A stretch of 64,000 nucleotides of DNA from the NCBI GenBank assembly GCA_019309545.1, contig JAFDGA010000008.1, positions 17,705 to 81,704 on the forward strand, written 5' to 3'. Every line of letters begins with the position of its first letter. Within the stretch, counting starts at the first letter, position 1. The translations under genes were made by a program, and so were the position numbers. This DNA is from Deltaproteobacteria bacterium (lineage in GTDB: Bacteria; Desulfobacterota; Desulfobaccia; Desulfobaccales; Desulfobaccaceae). The notes beneath the pieces were generated by a model. That model ran no database searches. It was not told where the DNA came from and saw only the letters and a program-made list of their open reading frames with translations. Below are positions 17,727-26,204 of this stretch, in pieces.

Positions 17727-18010
17727 TTAGCTGCTGTTCCCCTCGATATCAGGAACGATTTCCACATCAGGACCAACCTCCTGGATTAATCTGGCCAGAG
17801 CCGCTTTGCCGATGTTATTATATACTCCGGTGACAGTGACTTTTTCATCATATCTTGGGCAACCCAGTCGATGACCTGTTGGCGCATGATCCCTGGAAAG
17901 ATTTGTTCCGGGGATTCCATGCCGGTGGCATAACGCTTTTTGAGCTTCCGACGCAGCTGCCGGCTATAGGCTCGCAGCACATTCTGGATCTGATAGCTGG
18001 TTATGGTCAT
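17727..18010 (-). pseudogene. FlgM-associated small protein (DVU0524-like), frame broken
   Basis: The open frame from ATG 18010 gives 74 residues, starting MTITSYQIQNVLRAYSRQL and reading on to QQVIDWVAQDMMKK before diverging. Moving to the -1 frame at the A-run (GATGAAAAAG, near 17842-17850) gives a sensible continuation, KVTVTGVYNNIGKAAL then ARLIQEVGPDVEIVPDIEG, stopping at 17727, for about 94 residues in total. The N-terminus resembles the small protein known next to FlgM in Desulfovibrio (DVU0524 type; my recollection, needs a search). Cause may be mutation, sequence error, or less likely ribosomal slippage. Confidence 0.6.
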
Positions 18011-18030
18011 GACTGGCCCTTTAACTTTAC

Positions 18031-18057
18031 TTATCGGACCAAAGCCATAAATCTTGA
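18031..18057 (-). promoter_or_regulatory. Sigma-28 (FliA) type promoter
   Basis: On the minus strand, TCAAGATT (18050-18057), 11 bases, then TCCGATAA (18031-18038). The flagellar consensus is TAAAGTTT-N11-GCCGATAA, so 13 of 16 positions and the exact spacing match. It sits about 20 bases before the start codon of the FlgM-associated gene, implying FliA-dependent transcription into flgM. Confidence 0.75.
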
Positions 18058-18091
18058 AAACTTTATAGTACTTTGCTCATCAATCCAATTT

Positions 18092-19093
18092 TTATGGTGA
18101 CCCTGCTCCTGGCCACCACAGGTAAAAAAATTCTGGCAATGATTCTATAGCCTTGGCTTCGGCCAGCCATTCCGGGAGACCAACCCTTGGCGGTCCCCCG
18201 GCCAGTAATAATGAATAAATATTGTTTACATAAGCCTCCGGACGATGATACCTAACCACCCGCGCCTCTTTCAACCCCGCCTGTTCCCGGGCTAATTCCA
18301 AGGCCTCATCCAGATAGCCGACCTTATCGATCAATCGATGGGTTAAGGCTTGAGAGGCGGTGAAAATGCGGCCATCGGCGCATTTTAAGACTTCGGATCG
18401 ACTGAGCTGACGATTTTCGGCCACTACTGTCACAAAACGGCCGTAGAAATCATCGATGATCCCCTGCATCAGGAATTCCTCCTGGGAGGTGGCAGGTCGG
18501 AAGGGGGACCACAGATCCTTCAATTCTCCGGCTTTGACCAGTTCAGTATCCACGCCGAGTTTATCCATCAACCCCTTAACATTGAACTTTAAGGCCAACA
18601 CCCCGATAGAGCCAATGATACTGGTAGGCTGGGCCACGATCGTATCAGCCGCCTGAGCTACATAGTAGCCTCCCGAGGCTGCCAGCCCCATCACCCAGGC
18701 AACCATTTTGACCTGATGGTCTTCTTTGAATTGCACCAGCTCATGGTAGATCAGGTCAGCGGCGTTAACCGTGCCCCCCGGACTATGCAGCCGCAGCACC
18801 ACGGCCTTGACTCGCTTATCCTTAGAAGCCTTTTTTAGTTCCTCCTTGACCCGGGTGGGCAGACTGACCGGGCCCCCTAGCCCCAGCCAGCGGGTGGGGG
18901 ACTGCTCCAGGAGCATCCCGGATATATCCAGCAATAGAATCTTATCCCGGCCCTGTCCGGCAACAACCTTTTCTTTCAGGGGAGCAGGCTCTTCCCACAG
19001 GGACACCTTAACCGTCACACAGCCAAGGCCTACTCCCCAAAGCACTATAATGGCAAAAATAAATCTAATCAAGCTCTTTGGCATAACGCTCAT
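18092..19093 (-). CDS. sppA: Signal peptide peptidase SppA, S49 family
   Basis: 333 residues, the short (36K-type) SppA that degrades leftover signal peptides at the membrane. N-terminal anchor about 8-26. Nucleophile Ser140 lies in MGLAASGGYY, with the general-base Lys192 in KAGELKD, and SPGGTV (about 104-109) forms the oxyanion region. S49 fold is clear through FYGRFVTVVAENR and DGRIFTASQALTHRLID. ATG start at 19093 (MSVMPKS). Stands alone and diverges from the sirtuin gene, sharing a 150-base intergenic region. Confidence 0.93.
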   Translation of the reverse strand: MSVMPKSLIRFIFAIIVLWGVGLGCVTVKVSLWEEPAPLKEKVVAGQGRDKILLLDISGMLLEQSPTRWLGLGGPVSLPTRVKEELKKASKDKRVKAVVLRLHSPGGTVNAADLIYHELVQFKEDHQVKMVAWVMGLAASGGYYVAQAADTIVAQPTSIIGSIGVLALKFNVKGLMDKLGVDTELVKAGELKDLWSPFRPATSQEEFLMQGIIDDFYGRFVTVVAENRQLSRSEVLKCADGRIFTASQALTHRLIDKVGYLDEALELAREQAGLKEARVVRYHRPEAYVNNIYSLLLAGGPPRVGLPEWLAEAKAIESLPEFFYLWWPGAGSP

Positions 19094-19246
19094 GATTCCC
19101 TCGAGCTTTATAGTTTGTATAGCTTTTATAATCTCAATTTATCCAGAAATGAAAGCAAATTTGTCACAATTTTTCAACTTTTCCTTGTCATTAGCACTTT
19201 TAAGGTTTTATGATTTTTAAAAACTACGTAGGGGGACCGAGAGACT

Positions 19247-20020
19247 ATGGCAGAACCTAAAAGCCGTTATCAGTCCCGGGAAGCAAGCATGCAACAGTTG
19301 GCCAAGCGTCTGCAGAGCTCCCAGCGGGTGGTGGTCCTGACTGGGGCCGGAATCTCCCAGGAGAGCGGAATACCGACCTTTCGCGGCCCCGAAGGTCTGT
19401 GGCGGCAACATCGCCCGGAAGAGCTGGCTACCCCGGCGGCGTTTCGCCGAAATCCCCAACTGGTGTGGGAATGGTATGATTGGCGCCGCAGTCTGATCGC
19501 CACCAAACAGCCCAATCCGGCTCATCACGCTCTGGTTGCATTAGAAAACGAGACCCCCGAATTCACCTTAATAACTCAAAATGTCGATGGCTTACATGGG
19601 TTGGCGGGATCAAAGCGGCTGCTGGAGATTCATGGCAACCTCTGGCAGGTGCGTTGCCAGGAGTGTGGCCGGGTCCGCGAAGACCGGCGAGTGCCACTGC
19701 CGCTGTTGCCTTATTGTCCGGAATGCGGCGGCCTGTTGCGGCCTAATGTGGTGTGGTTCGGGGAGTCGCTCGATGAAACCATTCTGCGCCAGGCTCAGTT
19801 AGCTCTGCAACAGGCCCAGGTTATGCTGGTGGTCGGGACCTCGGCCGTGGTCCAACCCGCAGCTTCCTTTGCCTATTGGGCCCAGCAGGCGGGGGCTGCC
19901 ATTGCGGAATTCAACCTGGAGCCGACGCCCTTGACTCAGCATGCAGACTGGGCCTTCTCCGGCCGGGCCGGAGAACTGTTGCCGCAACTGCTTACCCGGC
20001 TCAGGGCTGACCTGGCTTAA
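19247..20020 (+). CDS. cobB: Sir2-family NAD-dependent protein deacylase
   Basis: 257 residues. NAD-binding motifs GAGISQESGIPTFRG (33-47) and TQNVDGLH (110-117), catalytic His129 (IHGN), and a zinc site of C137, C140, C157 and C160. Tyr77 and Arg80 (WYDWRR) match the Y-x-x-R pair that lets SIRT5/CobB-type enzymes accept succinyl- and malonyl-lysine, so desuccinylase/demalonylase activity is likely besides deacetylation (established for the family, inferred here). Acetyl- or succinyl-CoA-rich anaerobic metabolism would generate such lysine marks. ATG preceded by AGGGGGAC. Confidence 0.94.
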   Translation: MAEPKSRYQSREASMQQLAKRLQSSQRVVVLTGAGISQESGIPTFRGPEGLWRQHRPEELATPAAFRRNPQLVWEWYDWRRSLIATKQPNPAHHALVALENETPEFTLITQNVDGLHGLAGSKRLLEIHGNLWQVRCQECGRVREDRRVPLPLLPYCPECGGLLRPNVVWFGESLDETILRQAQLALQQAQVMLVVGTSAVVQPAASFAYWAQQAGAAIAEFNLEPTPLTQHADWAFSGRAGELLPQLLTRLRADLA

Positions 20021-20252
20021 TTTAATTAGCTTCCTTAAGACGCTAAATTGAAAACTTGAGAAACATCTAACTTGCTGATACTATGCCATCTTCCAACCTC
20101 CCAATCGAATTTACCTTCTTAAGCAAATATTAGGGTGTGAGTGGCATCCCATTATGAACGGGAGTCCGATGGGTTATAATAAGAGTTGACGCCGCGGGTC
20201 ATTCTCAGTAAACATAATTTCAGACTGCCGTCCCTGGGAGGTCTCGGAGATC

Positions 20253-20993
20253 ATGCTAAAAAGCCTGTGGTTTAATTTCTGGTTGGTCTTTTTGACCATA
20301 TTCGGGGGCATAGCGGTCATCCTGTTAGCGTTGCATGACCGCCAGGGGAATCGGGTCCATGAGATCGGCCGGTGGTGGGCCAGAACTTTGTTAAAAATAG
20401 CCGGGGTTGCTGTTTCCATCCAGGGGTTGGAGCATCTGGCTCCTGATCGCTCTTATATTTTCGCGGCCAATCATCAGAGCCAATTTGATATCTTCGTGCT
20501 CCAGGCCTATTTGCCCGGTCAGTTCCGATGGCTGGCCAAGGTTGAACTTTTTTCTGTCCCCATCTTTGGCAAGGCCCTCAGACTGATGGGAAGTCTGCCG
20601 ATTGACCGCAGTAATCGGCAGACAGCGATCAAAAGCCTGGATCAGGCCGCGGCCAAGGTCCAGGGTGGGACTTCGATCATCATTTTCCCCGAGGGCACCC
20701 GGGGGGCTACCGGACAGTTGTTACCCTTTAAAAAGGGCGGCTTCGTCCTGGCGATTAAATCCGGCCAGCCGATCGTGCCGGTAAGTATCAGTGGTACCCA
20801 GTTTATCCAACCTCGGGGGGTGCTGCGCATCCATCCGGGGCCGGTAAAAGTGGTTTTGGGTCCTCCTTTGGAGACCACCGCCTATACTCTTAACCGTAAA
20901 CAGGAACTGATGGCGGAGTTGCGGGCCGCCATCGAAAGAAATTTGGATCCTAATTACCCCTATTGCCGAGCTTCTGAAACGAGGGTGACCTAA
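20253..20993 (+). CDS. plsC: 1-acyl-sn-glycerol-3-phosphate acyltransferase
   Basis: 246-residue membrane-bound acyltransferase that converts lysophosphatidic acid to phosphatidic acid. N-terminal hydrophobic segment (about 8-27). The NHQSQFD block gives the HX4D catalytic pair His74 and Asp79, and FPEGTRG (about 145-151) is the glycerophosphate-binding motif. ATG follows GGAG with seven bases spacing. The stop is only four bases before the RNase J start, so the two genes form an operon. Confidence 0.94.
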   Translation: MLKSLWFNFWLVFLTIFGGIAVILLALHDRQGNRVHEIGRWWARTLLKIAGVAVSIQGLEHLAPDRSYIFAANHQSQFDIFVLQAYLPGQFRWLAKVELFSVPIFGKALRLMGSLPIDRSNRQTAIKSLDQAAAKVQGGTSIIIFPEGTRGATGQLLPFKKGGFVLAIKSGQPIVPVSISGTQFIQPRGVLRIHPGPVKVVLGPPLETTAYTLNRKQELMAELRAAIERNLDPNYPYCRASETRVT

Positions 20994-20997
20994 ACCG

Positions 20998-22686
20998 ATG
21001 TCCATTTCCCAACCATTTCCCGCCGCCAACGGGCCTTGGGTGGACCTGGTTTTTTTAGGCGGCCTGGGTGAAATTGGCCTCAATATGATGGTGTTTGAGA
21101 GTTCCGAGGATCTGATCATCATTGATGCCGGCATCATGTTCCCGGAAGACTATATGTTGGGAATTGATATTGTTATCCCTGATTTTTCATATATCCGGGA
21201 GCGCCGCCAGAAGGCAGCCGCCCTGATCCTGACCCATGGTCATGAGGACCATATCGGCGCGGTGCCTTTCCTCCTGAAAGAGATTTCCTTGCCAGTTTAT
21301 GGCACTGCCCTCACTCTGGAGTTGGTCAAGGAGAAACTTAAAGAACACCGAATGTTAGACCAAGCCGACCTGCGGCTTATCCAACCGCGGCATCCACTGC
21401 CCTTGGGACCGTTTGAGTTCGATTTTATCAGGGTTTCCCATAGCATTGTGGATGGCGTGGGGTTAGCCGTTAATACCCCGGTGGGAACCTTTATTCATTC
21501 CGGTGATTTCAAGATCGATTCGACCCCGATGACCAGTGAGATAACCGATCTCAACCGTTTTGCGGAATACGGTGAGAAGGGAGTGCTGGCCCTGCTGTCG
21601 GATTCGACTAATGCGGAGCGGCCCGGATACACCATGTCTGAGCGAGATATCGGGGAGACCCTGGAGGGGCTTTTCCGAGAGGCGCGGGGGCGGATAATTA
21701 TTGCCGTTTTCGCCTCGCATATCCCCCGCCTGCAACAGATAGTCCATCTGGCGGCCAAGTTTAACCGCAAGCTGCTCTTTAACGGCAAGAGTATGGCCAT
21801 TAATGTTCGGATTGCCAAGGAACTGGGCTTCCTAAAGATCCCTCCGGAACAGGAAATCACCGTCAGCCAGCTCAAACACTTGCCGGATAAGGAAGTGGTC
21901 ATTGTCACCACCGGCAGCCAGGGGGAACCCATGAGTGCTTTGGCCCGCATCGCCCTGGACTCCCATAAACACATCCACATTAAGGCCGGAGACTTGGTGA
22001 TTCTGTCTTCCAAATTCATTCCGGGCAACGAAAAGGCCATCAGCACCGTGATCAACAATCTCTATCGGCTGGGAGCGGAGGTGGTCTACGAAGAGGTAGC
22101 CGATATTCATGTCTCCGGCCATGCCTCCCAGGAGGAATTAAAGCTGTTGATCAATCTCACCAAACCGCAATATTTTATCCCCATCCATGGAGAACTACGC
22201 CACCTGATCAAACATACCCAGGTGGCCAAATCTTTGGGGATTGCTAAGGAACGGCTATTACTGGCGCGCAACGGCGACCGGTTGCGGTTTGATGCCACCG
22301 GCGGCCGCGTGTTAGATCAGGTGGATGTAGGGCGGGTATTTGTTGATGGCAAAGGAGTGGGGGACGTCAGCCAGATTGTTCTGCGCGACCGCCGCCATCT
22401 GGCTGAAGACGGCTTGGTCATCGCCGTGGTAGCTGTGGATGCCCGGGAAGGGAAGATAGTGTCCGGTCCGGATCTGGTCTCCCGGGGCTTTGTGTTTGAA
22501 GAGGAACAGACCCCGATGCTGACTACGGCGCGCGAGATCATTAAGGAAATTGTCTCTCGGGCCTTGCTAGAACCCACCCAGGATTGGTTGGAAATCCAGA
22601 TCCAGATCGGCAAGGCGCTGCGCAAGTATTTCTTTAAACTCCTGGAACGGCGGCCGATGATTCTGCCTTTAGTGCTGACCTTATAA
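20998..22686 (+). CDS. rnj: Ribonuclease J
   Basis: 562 residues, beta-lactamase-fold RNase J with endo- and 5'-exonucleolytic activity in mRNA and rRNA maturation. The metal site LTHGHEDHIGA supplies His80, His82, Asp84 and His85; VSHSIVDGVG, the HSGDFK motif and the beta-CASP segments DSTNAERPG and TTGSQGEPMSAL are all present, followed by SGHASQEELK. The C-terminal domain (about 465-562) is the short RNase J dimerisation region. Co-transcribed with plsC. Occurrence of RNase J is common in Deltaproteobacteria. Confidence 0.95.
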   Translation: MSISQPFPAANGPWVDLVFLGGLGEIGLNMMVFESSEDLIIIDAGIMFPEDYMLGIDIVIPDFSYIRERRQKAAALILTHGHEDHIGAVPFLLKEISLPVYGTALTLELVKEKLKEHRMLDQADLRLIQPRHPLPLGPFEFDFIRVSHSIVDGVGLAVNTPVGTFIHSGDFKIDSTPMTSEITDLNRFAEYGEKGVLALLSDSTNAERPGYTMSERDIGETLEGLFREARGRIIIAVFASHIPRLQQIVHLAAKFNRKLLFNGKSMAINVRIAKELGFLKIPPEQEITVSQLKHLPDKEVVIVTTGSQGEPMSALARIALDSHKHIHIKAGDLVILSSKFIPGNEKAISTVINNLYRLGAEVVYEEVADIHVSGHASQEELKLLINLTKPQYFIPIHGELRHLIKHTQVAKSLGIAKERLLLARNGDRLRFDATGGRVLDQVDVGRVFVDGKGVGDVSQIVLRDRRHLAEDGLVIAVVAVDAREGKIVSGPDLVSRGFVFEEEQTPMLTTAREIIKEIVSRALLEPTQDWLEIQIQIGKALRKYFFKLLERRPMILPLVLTL

Positions 22687-22697
22687 AAATCGCTTTC

Positions 22698-22781
22698 GTG
22701 ATTCACTTGGTGCCGAGCCAGTGATTCACCAGTGGTAGAGTCTTAGCGCTATTGACAAAATCGACTCGGCACATTTATATT
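22698..22781 (+). promoter_or_regulatory. htpX promoter with paired palindromic operator-like sites
   Basis: Promoter TTGACA (22752-22757), 18 bases, TATATT (22776-22781). Upstream, the palindrome GTGATTCAC occurs twice (22698-22706 and 22721-22729), 23 bases apart, about two helical turns. GTGCCGAG (22710-22717) pairs with CTCGGCAC (22765-22772), which sits in the spacer of the promoter. The arrangement suggests a dimeric regulator; which one is not known. Confidence 0.45.
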
Positions 22782-22843
22782 AAAGATAAATCTGACTATC
22801 AATCACCATGGATTGGCTGTTTATAGCCAACGGAGGTAGGTTC

Positions 22844-23686
22844 ATGAGCAATCAGATAAAAACGGTTCTGTTGTTAGGAGCCTTGACCGGCCTGATCCTC
22901 TTTATGGGCCAAGTCATTGGTGGCACCCGGGGGGTTCAGATTGCCCTGATTCTGGCCTTGGCGATGAATTTTTTCAGTTACTGGTATTCGGATAAGATTG
23001 TCCTGCGGCTATATCGGGCGCAAGAGGTCAGCCCCCAGGAGGCCCCGGAGCTACATGCGATGGTCGGAGAATTGGCCCGCGAGGCCCAAGTGCCGATGCC
23101 GCGGGTTTATGTGGTTCCGAGCGAAACCCCTAATGCCTTTGCCACCGGTCGCAACCCCCAACATGCCGCGGTGGCGGTTACCAGTGGCATCCTGAAACTC
23201 CTTTCCCCCACGGAACTGAAAGGAGTGTTGGCCCATGAGATGGGGCATGTCAAAAATCGTGACATCCTCATTCAAACGGTGGCCGCTACTCTGGGTGGAG
23301 CCATTACTTATCTGGCTTATATGGCCCAATGGGCGGCCATTTTTGGCGGGCGGGATGACGAGGAAGGCGGCGGCGTTTTGGGGGCGCTCGCTATGGCCAT
23401 CCTGGCTCCGATTGCGGCCATGCTGATTCAGATGGCCATCTCCCGGTCGCGGGAGTACATGGCTGACGCCACCGGGGCCAGACTGTGCCACAATCCCCAA
23501 GCCCTGGCCAGCGCCTTGGAGAAATTGGCCTATGGCAACCAGAGGATTCCCATGCAGGCCAACCCCAGTACCGCGCACATGTTCATTGTCAACCCGCTGA
23601 CCGGCGGTGGGCTGATGAGCTGGTTCAGCACTCATCCGCCCATTGAGGAACGGGTCGCCCGGCTCCGGGCCATGCGCAGATATTAA
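22844..23686 (+). CDS. htpX: Membrane zinc metalloprotease HtpX
   Basis: 280 residues from ATG 22844, which has GGAGGTAGGTTC directly upstream; an in-frame ATG at 22808 adds 12 residues without a ribosome site and is unlikely. HtpX degrades misfolded membrane proteins. Zinc ligands are His131 and His135 in HEMGH with a Glu in [13 protein letters not shown] (about 203). Two N-terminal membrane helices (6-25, 32-48) and a second hydrophobic hairpin (about 140-195) match the family. A strong terminator follows, so it is a monocistronic unit. Confidence 0.94.
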   Translation: MSNQIKTVLLLGALTGLILFMGQVIGGTRGVQIALILALAMNFFSYWYSDKIVLRLYRAQEVSPQEAPELHAMVGELAREAQVPMPRVYVVPSETPNAFATGRNPQHAAVAVTSGILKLLSPTELKGVLAHEMGHVKNRDILIQTVAATLGGAITYLAYMAQWAAIFGGRDDEEGGGVLGALAMAILAPIAAMLIQMAISRSREYMADATGARLCHNPQALASALEKLAYGNQRIPMQANPSTAHMFIVNPLTGGGLMSWFSTHPPIEERVARLRAMRRY

Positions 23687-23706
23687 GCCAACCGGATAGC
23701 ACGACC

Positions 23707-23758
23707 TTAAAGGATGAACGGGGTCATTTGCCGCGGCAGATGATCCTTTAATTTTTTT
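23707..23758 (+). terminator. Rho-independent terminator of htpX
   Basis: Perfect nine-base stem TTAAAGGAT (23707-23715) with ATCCTTTAA (23743-23751), an inner GCCGCGGC, and seven T residues directly after. Confidence 0.8.
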
Positions 23759-23849
23759 CCAGGGTGAAGGATATAGTCCAATTCTAAAATCTGTTAACCG
23801 AAAACTGAAAGCAGTGTAGCAACCTTCAACCCAGATCTGGGGGATTGGG

Positions 23850-24581
23850 GTGAAAAGGCAATTACAGATTTTAACCGTCATTCTATGCTGCGGCTTTATG
23901 GTCATCGCTTCTCAGGCTCAAGAAAATCTGCTGACCCAGGGGATGACCGCCTATCAACAATCGCAATATGCCACGGCGGTTGAGTTATTAGGGCAATATC
24001 TGAAGGATCATCCCGACGCCGCGGAGGCCAGCCGCTATCTGGCCCTGGCCCTCACCAGACTGGAGCACCACCGCGAGGCCTTATCGGCCCTGGATCAGGG
24101 ACTGGCTCAAAATCCCCAAAGTATCCCTTTACTCCTGGAGAGGGGGAAACTTTTGGCCAGATTGAAGCAGCATTCAGAGGCCATCGCCGCCTTTTCGCAG
24201 GTCATTGCCCTGGACCCCAAGAACCCGGAAGCTTGGAAAGAACGGGGGGTCAGTCAGGCCCAAGAGGGCCGTTTTGCCGAGGCCCTAAACGATCTCAACC
24301 AGGCTGCCGCTCTCAATCCCAAGGATCCCTGGGTTTTTAACCATCGAGGGATGGTAAAATTTTGCCAGGGGGACTACCAAGCCGCGGTGGCTGATTTTAC
24401 CCAATCCATCCGCCTGGGGCCCGATTTGCCGCACGCCTACTTTTTCCGCGGCAATCTATATCTACACCATCTGCACCAGAAGGATAAGGCCCTGGCTGAT
24501 TACCGTCGGGGCTGTCAACTGGGCCATCCGCTATGTTGCAATGAATTGGAAAAATTACAGACCAGCCCGGCCAACCATTAG
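23850..24581 (+). CDS. Secreted TPR-repeat protein
   Basis: 243 residues from GTG 23850. Signal peptide at the start (MKRQLQILTVILCCGFMVIASQA), with probable cleavage after SQA; no lipobox. About six TPR units follow (30-230), for example AVELLGQYLKDHPDAAEASRYLALAL and AWKERGVSQAQEGRFAEALNDLNQ-like blocks. The last repeat ends with paired cysteines (GHPLCC). Expected to be periplasmic and to mediate protein-protein contacts; no specific function can be given. It stands alone between the htpX terminator and the convergent fdhD-like gene. Confidence 0.8.
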   Translation: MKRQLQILTVILCCGFMVIASQAQENLLTQGMTAYQQSQYATAVELLGQYLKDHPDAAEASRYLALALTRLEHHREALSALDQGLAQNPQSIPLLLERGKLLARLKQHSEAIAAFSQVIALDPKNPEAWKERGVSQAQEGRFAEALNDLNQAAALNPKDPWVFNHRGMVKFCQGDYQAAVADFTQSIRLGPDLPHAYFFRGNLYLHHLHQKDKALADYRRGCQLGHPLCCNELEKLQTSPANH

Positions 24582-24616
24582 GTTCTGCGGGGTGATCGGC
24601 TTAACCGTCCCTTAAA

Positions 24617-25432
24617 TTAGGCCGAAAGATCGATCAGCCTCTCGGGATGGCTGTAGATATTCATTCGGTTGCCTCGTACAAAACCGGCCAGGGTGAGGCC
24701 CAGGGCCTCTCCCAGGCGGATGGCCAAGTGGGTGGGGGCGGAGACCGCCGCCAGGATGGGTATCCCGGCCCGGGCTGCCTTGAACATCATTTCATAACTG
24801 ACCCTGCCGCTCAACAAGGTAATCTTGTCATGTAACGGAAGGCCTTCCAGCAAGGCCCGGCCTATGACCTTATCAAAGGCATTATGGCGGCCCACATCTT
24901 CGGCACTGAGGATAATATCGCCCTGGACATTAGCCACGGCAACGGCATGAGTAGCGCCGGTCCGCTGGAAGAGCTCCTGTCGCAAGGGAAGCCGGGCCAT
25001 CAGGGCGAGCAAATCATCGGCCTTGATCTGAAGCTCACGGTTGAGGGGCGGGAACCGGCTTGCCAACTCGGCATTCCAGTCCCCGCCGCCGCGGTCCTTT
25101 AAAAGGACAATGGGCAAGTCCGGAGCCGCACTCCGGGTCCTGGCCGATTCCGTCAGCCCGATTTCGACCACGGCCCAGGACCGGCCAGCCTCTGGGTCGG
25201 GAGGATAAAATTCAATGGCGGCGATGTCAGCTAAACCGCCAATGACTCCGGCAGTGAATAAGAAGCCCAGGGCCAGAGGCTTCTCCTGGCCAGGCAGGTA
25301 GAGCCGATATTGACAACTGTTCCCCTCGATGCTAATGGCCAACAGCTCCTCTACAACTACCGGTTCTTCCATGGCTACCAGCTCTGAGGGGGAGTATTTC
25401 CAAACCCTGGCCTTGGCGATCTGGCTGAGCAT
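24617..25432 (-). CDS. FdhD-like protein lacking the cysteine pair
   Basis: 271 residues of the FdhD family, which in E. coli carries sulfur from IscS to the molybdenum/tungsten cofactor of formate dehydrogenase. Family features are clear: EEPVVVEE near the start, RTGATHAVAVANVQGDIILSAEDVGRHNAFDKVIG (157-191) and LSGRVSYEMMFKAARAGIPILAAVSAPTHLAIRLGE. But the loop that should carry the essential C-x-x-C reads KDRGGGDWNAEL (about 112-123) and the only cysteine is at position 40. It may bind cofactor without sulfur transfer, or depend on a different sulfur donor. No formate dehydrogenase genes are adjacent. Confidence 0.82.
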   Translation of the reverse strand: MLSQIAKARVWKYSPSELVAMEEPVVVEELLAISIEGNSCQYRLYLPGQEKPLALGFLFTAGVIGGLADIAAIEFYPPDPEAGRSWAVVEIGLTESARTRSAAPDLPIVLLKDRGGGDWNAELASRFPPLNRELQIKADDLLALMARLPLRQELFQRTGATHAVAVANVQGDIILSAEDVGRHNAFDKVIGRALLEGLPLHDKITLLSGRVSYEMMFKAARAGIPILAAVSAPTHLAIRLGEALGLTLAGFVRGNRMNIYSHPERLIDLSA

Positions 25433-25512
25433 GGCCTTATTTTAAGGTAAGCGGGCAGTTATCCATAATCGATGGCCAGTTTAAACCAACTGCCAAAGCT
25501 AACCACTGACCA

Positions 25513-26097
25513 CTAATCACTTTCCGACTTTCTCTTCTGTTTAAGTTTTTTACCGGCCTCCCAGGCCGTCCCGGCATGGGCCCCGACCGTCCAGTAGCTA
25601 TTGTCCGGCATGGATAATACTAAAGGATTCATCTTCTGGATGTCGGGCCTGCCGTCCGTCAGGTATCGTTCTTCGGTATAGGCCCCGACAATTTCACCCA
25701 GGAAAAGCTCGTTATTGGGCAGGGCCACAGTGTCGATCAGGCGGCATTCCAGGCAAAGCGGGCATTTTTTAATCATCGGGGCATTTTCCAGTTCGCCATA
25801 AAAGACCTCGAAAAGGCCTGATTTATCGGCTACCCGTCCAGAGACCATGCCGCAGTAGTCGGTCTCGACTACCATATCGGCACTGGGAAAATTGACGCTG
25901 AAGCAGCCATTTTCTCTAATGCCTGGCGTAGTAAAATGCCGCCGGTTGATGGCCACGGCCATAATGGCCGGTTTGTAGTTGACCCTGGCCAGCCAGGCCA
26001 CGGCCATAAAATTGATCCGGCCCCCGACCATGGCGCCCAACAGCGACACCGGCATGGGATAAGGGCTAACATTGGTGCCAATATTGATTTTCTCCAT
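25513..26097 (-). CDS. Flavin reductase-like domain protein
   Basis: 194 residues from the ATG at 26097, chosen because AAGGAG lies nine bases upstream; two earlier in-frame ATGs overlap that site. The FMN-binding split-barrel flavin reductase family is evident from PYPMPVSLLGAM, INFMAVAWLARVNYKPAIMAVAIN and FSVNFPSADMV. Such proteins reduce flavin with NAD(P)H or act as flavoredoxin-like electron carriers in sulfate reducers. A CPLCLECRLI segment (about 116-125) has several cysteines. Sits between fdhD-like and nadK genes on the same strand with gaps of about 80-110 bases. Confidence 0.85.
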   Translation of the reverse strand: MEKINIGTNVSPYPMPVSLLGAMVGGRINFMAVAWLARVNYKPAIMAVAINRRHFTTPGIRENGCFSVNFPSADMVVETDYCGMVSGRVADKSGLFEVFYGELENAPMIKKCPLCLECRLIDTVALPNNELFLGEIVGAYTEERYLTDGRPDIQKMNPLVLSMPDNSYWTVGAHAGTAWEAGKKLKQKRKSESD

Positions 26098-26204
26098 ACC
26101 CATCATCTCCTTTGCCAAAAGTCTGTCTGGTCCCGGTTCCCATGTTGTCTAAGCAGCCATGGTTGTTAACCTTGGGTTTGGGCCTAAGGTATCTTTAAGT
26201 TTGC

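Noticed and set aside
23051..23905. 284-codon minus-strand ORF across htpX
   Set aside because: Covers the htpX zinc motif region and its terminator in antisense; low-complexity Gly/His-rich product, so an antisense shadow.
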